A stretch of 64,000 nt of DNA from VXNE01 sp965200505. Lineage in GTDB: Bacteria; Pseudomonadota; Gammaproteobacteria; Pseudomonadales; Azotimanducaceae. The notes beneath the pieces were generated by a model that did no database searches, was not told where the DNA came from, and saw only the letters and a list, made by a program, of their open reading frames with translations. How positions within the stretch are numbered: the stretch's first letter is position 1; the number at the start of each line of letters is the position of its first letter. Below are positions 58,764 to 64,000 of this stretch, piece after piece. The DNA is taken from the NCBI GenBank assembly GCA_965200505.1, contig OZ241343.1:3596001-3660000 (forward strand), in the 5' to 3' direction. Made by a program: the position numbers and the translations under genes.

Positions 58764-58919
58764 CGCGGCAGCCTCGCGCGGGCTGGGACCCATGAGGCAG
58801 ACTCTCGCTTGCCGGCGTGAAGGTGTCAAGCGTTGCGGCCGGAGCGTTGCGGCCGGTGCCGGCCACTCGGGCACCGGCGTGGCGCGGATTAGAGTGTTCG
58901 GTTTGCGAAGGATTCGGCG

Positions 58920-60131
58920 TTGAAGCGCGTCATCATGGCGATCATCGGCCTTCTGCCACTGGCAGGATGCATGATCGTCGCGCCCGGCGAAAAGCCACCC
59001 GCCAAAACGGGCGATACGGCGCAGTCCTTCCTGTACGAGTTCGACGTGCAAGAAGTGGCACTCGAACCCTTTGCCGGCGACGGTGGCGCCATCGCGCCCT
59101 TGCGAGATGGATTGCTGATCATAACGTCTGCCGGACGTTTGGCGACGGTGGGCGTTGGCGAGGTTCCGCGATACCTGACCGGGCGGGTGCCGATGAACTT
59201 GCCGGCCCTCGAATCCCATGAAATCGCGCGAAATCCCAAGTTTAAGATGAAGACCTTCCGCGTGAACGACGTCCTGCTGAGGGAACGGAACGCCAATCAA
59301 TGGGACCTATTCGTTTCGCACCTGTACTTCACCGGCGATTGCTTTCTCATGCGTGTCTCCCAGACGACGCTCTTCGCCGAGAGCACCGGGCGATTCGGCC
59401 TGTCCCCGTCCTGGAGAACCATCTACGACACCACGCCATGCCTGGCCCCAAGTTTCGACGCGTATCGCAGCGGCGGCAGCTTGCTGACCGACGGGCCAGA
59501 CCATCTGTTGCTCACCGTGGGGGACTTCAACAGATTCCGGAGCGGCGAACCGCAGAACCTCGGCATTAGCTTGGGGAAGATCATGCGCATCGCCATCGCA
59601 ACGGGTGAAGCTGAAGTCCTTTCGCTAGGCCATAGAAACCCGCAAGGGCTGGCGCGAGACCGCGACGGCAAACTTTGGGCCACCGAGCACGGGCCGTGGG
59701 GCGCCGATGAGTTGAACCTGATCGAGCGCGGGAATGACTATGGTTGGCCCTATGCCAGTGATGGTCGCGCCGGCGGGAGAACACCCTTGCCGTTACGGGA
59801 TCATCCGCATACGCCGCCCGCCTTTGCCTGGGTGCCGGGCATCGGCAGCGGCAGCGTGGTCGTGAATGATGAGCAAGCACTGCCGTTGTGGCGGGATGAC
59901 CTGCTGATTGCCTCCCTTCGGGCGCGTTCCCTCTTTCGGGTACGGCATGAAGAACAAAGGGTGCGCTACGTCGAGGCGATTTGGCTTGGCCACCGAATCA
60001 GAGACCTTGCCTTGCTGCCGGGCGGGCACTTGGTGCTGCTGAGCGGCAGCCGCTTGGTGTTCCTGGATGTCAAGAGGGCTTACCGCGTCGCCGGCATCGG
60101 CGCGGCCATTGCACTCACGGGATCTGCCTAG
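58920..60131 (+). CDS. PQQ-dependent sugar dehydrogenase-like lipoprotein
   Basis: A 403-residue six-bladed propeller protein of the soluble glucose/sorbosone dehydrogenase family (PF07995). A lipobox Leu-Ala-Gly-Cys at residue 17 indicates a lipid-anchored periplasmic form. His-Arg-Asn-Pro-Gln-Gly-Leu, Thr-Glu-His-Gly-Pro-x-Gly-x-Asp-Glu-Leu and Asn-Asp-Tyr-Gly-Trp-Pro are the family PQQ/calcium-site motifs. TTG at 58920 has GAAGGA upstream. Sugar specificity is unknown, and no PQQ synthesis genes are in view. It interrupts the usual cspD-clpS interval. Confidence 0.83.
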   Translation: MKRVIMAIIGLLPLAGCMIVAPGEKPPAKTGDTAQSFLYEFDVQEVALEPFAGDGGAIAPLRDGLLIITSAGRLATVGVGEVPRYLTGRVPMNLPALESHEIARNPKFKMKTFRVNDVLLRERNANQWDLFVSHLYFTGDCFLMRVSQTTLFAESTGRFGLSPSWRTIYDTTPCLAPSFDAYRSGGSLLTDGPDHLLLTVGDFNRFRSGEPQNLGISLGKIMRIAIATGEAEVLSLGHRNPQGLARDRDGKLWATEHGPWGADELNLIERGNDYGWPYASDGRAGGRTPLPLRDHPHTPPAFAWVPGIGSGSVVVNDEQALPLWRDDLLIASLRARSLFRVRHEEQRVRYVEAIWLGHRIRDLALLPGGHLVLLSGSRLVFLDVKRAYRVAGIGAAIALTGSA

Positions 60132-61585
60132 TCGCGGCCCATGAAACGCTTCCAGAGCCCGCCGAGCCAGTGCCGGCTGTTGGATCGTGGCATGGCTGAT
60201 GCGCCGTCGGGCTGGACGGCCATCACTCTGAGCGCAGCGGGCGTCGCCATCTTGATGTCGCCGAACGCCGCGAGCGGCGCCTCAGTCCGCCGTGCGCGAT
60301 GCAATGCCCAAGTCCGCGTGATCGAGATTTCCGCCTGCCCGTCGCGTGTCGCCACCATGCAGGAAAGACGCACCGCCTGGCCCAGTTTGGACCGCAATCG
60401 CGCCACCAACTCACCCCGATAGATGGCCGCGGCCGGAAACGCGATGTGGAACGCCGCGGTCGGGAACTCGTCCAGCGCCGATTGCACCTTCCTGTCTGCC
60501 GCATCGACGTGACGCACCACCGCCCTCGGCTCGTCATCGAATTGGTTGCGCAGGTACTCCAAGGCACGTTCACCGCTCGGGCCTTGCGACCCCCGAAACT
60601 CGACGCGGACGATCAGATCATGCACGGGATCGGCCAGCAGCCGCTCCACCAAAGTGGTGACGGAACGTGGCGAGACGCCCTCGCGCACATCGACGGCCAC
60701 CACATACTGCGGCACCCGATACGTCCGCCCGGGCTGGACAGCGCGGAAGCGGGGATGCGGGATGAGATGCGCCGTCTTGCCGGCCAAGGTCAATCGGTCG
60801 CGGCGTTTTTCCGCCCGTGATTCCGCCCACCGCCCTTGATGCCAGACCAACGCCTCGCGCACCGGCACGATCACCGCGCCGTATGCGAAGGCGCGGTAAG
60901 CCAACTCCACATCCTCCGCGCCCCAGCGGTCAAACGGCGCGCAGCCGCCGATGCTTTGGTAGAACGCGCGGCGCAGGCCGAAGTTCCCGCCGATCACGAC
61001 GTGGAAGAAATCGTCCGCCATCGCCAGATGGTCGTCGGGGCGGGCGAAGTAGCGCTGCGCCCAGGACGGGTCCGTTGGCAGGGCCGCCATCAGGTCGCGC
61101 AGATCCCGTCGCCGTATCGCCTCGACGTCCAAATCTTCCGTCGCCACATGCCAGCGGGCCCCCGCCGTCAAAACGTCGGTCGCCGCGTGGTGCCATCGGG
61201 CATGGGCTGGAATCCACTGCTCATCGACCAATTCGTCCGCGTCGAGGAACAACACGATGTCGTGGGCCGCGGCGGCCACGCCGGCGTTGCGCGCCCGCCA
61301 AGTGCCGTAGCCGCGGCGCGGCTGGCGCAGAACCTTCACTTGCAGCGGCGAGGGCGGCGCTTGCACGGGCGGCTCGGAGCCGTCGTCCACCAAGACGACT
61401 TCGATGAGCCGGCGCGGATAGCGCTGCCGTTCCAGCGCGGCCAACGTCTTCGCCAATGTGTCCGCCGGCACTTGGTGGCAGGGAATCACCAAGCTCACCG
61501 CCTCCGTGGGCACGAAGGCCGCCAACGGGGCGACCGGGAGACGCCGCCAATCGTTGTACGGCACCTGGGCGGGAGCAGGCGGCAT
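60128..61585 (-). CDS. Family 2 glycosyltransferase
   Basis: A 485-residue GT-A enzyme. Val-Ser-Leu-Val-Ile-Pro-Cys near residue 31, Val-Val-Leu-Val-Asp-Asp-Gly near 64, Arg-Ala-Arg-Asn-Ala-Gly near 97 and the metal site Phe-Leu-Asp-Ala-Asp-Glu near 113 are present; Trp-Gly-Ala-Glu-Asp-Val-Glu-Leu-Ala near 220 is the acceptor-side Gal-T-like motif. The last ~190 residues are an uncharacterised second domain. No membrane segment. It may build an envelope polysaccharide. It overlaps the end of the converging dehydrogenase gene by four bases. Confidence 0.85.
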   Translation of the reverse strand: MPPAPAQVPYNDWRRLPVAPLAAFVPTEAVSLVIPCHQVPADTLAKTLAALERQRYPRRLIEVVLVDDGSEPPVQAPPSPLQVKVLRQPRRGYGTWRARNAGVAAAAHDIVLFLDADELVDEQWIPAHARWHHAATDVLTAGARWHVATEDLDVEAIRRRDLRDLMAALPTDPSWAQRYFARPDDHLAMADDFFHVVIGGNFGLRRAFYQSIGGCAPFDRWGAEDVELAYRAFAYGAVIVPVREALVWHQGRWAESRAEKRRDRLTLAGKTAHLIPHPRFRAVQPGRTYRVPQYVVAVDVREGVSPRSVTTLVERLLADPVHDLIVRVEFRGSQGPSGERALEYLRNQFDDEPRAVVRHVDAADRKVQSALDEFPTAAFHIAFPAAAIYRGELVARLRSKLGQAVRLSCMVATRDGQAEISITRTWALHRARRTEAPLAAFGDIKMATPAALRVMAVQPDGASAMPRSNSRHWLGGLWKRFMGRD

Positions 61586-61694
61586 CGCGCTAGTTTACGC
61601 GCCGGCCATCCCGCGCGACGCAACCCCAAATTGGAGTTTTCAAGTATGATTGCGCCGTTCCAGCGACCTTCGGGCACAGCATCAGAGCGCCTTC

Positions 61695-62093
61695 ATGGTC
61701 TTATCGCCATCCGCTGAGCCAACGACGCTTGCACCTGCCGCGGCGCTCGACCGAGCCTCCGCGCAAGCCGACGACCCTGACGACCTGCCTACCGGCGACA
61801 TCGCCATCGCGCCGGAGGAGACGAAGCCGGCGACCAAGCGGCCACCGATGTTCAAGGTGCTGCTCTTGAACGACGACTACACGCCGATGGAGTTCGTCGT
61901 GCATGTGCTGGAGGTCTTCTTCGGCATGGAGCGCGAGAAGGCGGTGCAGCTGATGCTCGCGGTGCATACCACCGGCAGCGCCGTCGTCGGCATCTATCCG
62001 CGCGACATCGCGGAGACGAAGTCCGAGCAGGTCAACCATTACGCGCGCGAAAACGAACACCCGCTCCTTTCCACGGTAGAGATGACGGACTGA
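61695..62093 (+). CDS. clpS: ATP-dependent Clp protease adaptor ClpS
   Basis: A 132-residue adaptor that delivers N-degron substrates to ClpAP. The core starts at Phe-Lys-Val-Leu-Leu-Leu-Asn-Asp-Asp-Tyr-Thr-Pro-Met-Glu-Phe near residue 53, with Ala-Val-His-x-x-Gly and Val-Gly-Ile-Tyr following. The N-terminal ~48 residues are an acidic extension longer than E. coli ClpS. ATG at 61695 is the first Met in frame. clpA starts three bases after its stop. Confidence 0.92.
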   Translation: MVLSPSAEPTTLAPAAALDRASAQADDPDDLPTGDIAIAPEETKPATKRPPMFKVLLLNDDYTPMEFVVHVLEVFFGMEREKAVQLMLAVHTTGSAVVGIYPRDIAETKSEQVNHYARENEHPLLSTVEMTD

Positions 62094-62096
62094 CCC

Positions 62097-64000
<1,904 letters not shown>

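Overview
High-GC window with dense, mostly operonic genes, best explained as a chromosome segment of an uncultured gammaproteobacterium. The support is gene order: mnmA next to purB, and icd, cspD, clpS, clpA in sequence. A glyoxylate-shunt isocitrate lyase, a CysB-type regulator, rimO and a Mo-dependent NAD-linked formate dehydrogenase fit the same picture. No rRNA, tRNA, CRISPR array, insertion sequence or origin was recognised, and no intergenic gap exceeds about 250 bases.

Layout. 1-6047: tail of a beta-lactamase-like hydrolase, a phosphotransferase with a DUF6285-like tail, a SPOR/CBM9/DUF5916 envelope protein and an MFS transporter. 6044-7497: an Rpn/transposase_31-type nuclease gene whose 3' part is duplicated in tandem. 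7615-10209: PPOX-type flavoprotein, epoxide hydrolase, aldo/keto reductase. 10454-11717: AbiEii-like nucleotidyltransferase with an unknown partner. 11887-20056: an enoyl-CoA hydratase, a LivHMGF-type ABC importer, an acyl-CoA synthetase, a SIS sugar isomerase and a binding lipoprotein, probably a carboxylate uptake and CoA-activation module. 20082-25590: redox and small-molecule genes (two DsbA-fold isomerases, a selenoprotein, GST, carbonic anhydrase, Coq4-like protein, an outer-membrane barrel). 25597-26402: second nucleotidyltransferase pair. 26423-33717: minus-strand operon of an Ldh_2 dehydrogenase, fdsGBA, fdhD and mobA. 33892-44403: LLM oxidoreductase, AAA ATPase joined in frame to a Baeyer-Villiger-type monooxygenase, 2-hydroxyacid dehydrogenase, NYN-cold-shock protein, DUF1761 protein, thiolase/DUF35 pair, rimO. 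44525-47739: small membrane peptide, TerB-like, J-domain and vWA proteins, YdcH, 5'-nucleotidase. 47762-55753: DUF3604 protein, CysB-type regulator, thrH, aceA, purB-GNAT fusion, mnmA. 55870-57076: moaCDE. 57227-64000: icd, cspD, a PQQ-type dehydrogenase, a glycosyltransferase, clpS and the start of clpA.

Main discovery. The peroxiredoxin-like gene at 21975-22598 (minus) is interrupted by an in-frame UGA exactly where relatives carry the first cysteine of a Cys-Pro-Tyr-Cys redox motif. Thirteen bases after the UGA lies a perfect 7-bp hairpin with a 5-base loop whose second base is G, matching the bacterial SECIS rules. The gene is therefore read as one selenoprotein (Sec78), not as two broken ORFs. 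Other points worth attention are the tandem-duplicated Rpn C-terminus, the two atypical nucleotidyltransferase loci, the ATPase-monooxygenase read-through ORF and the PurB-GNAT fusion.

Molybdenum theme: moaCDE, mobA and fdhD all occur here and would together supply the bis-MGD cofactor of the formate dehydrogenase, whose active site uses Cys rather than Sec.
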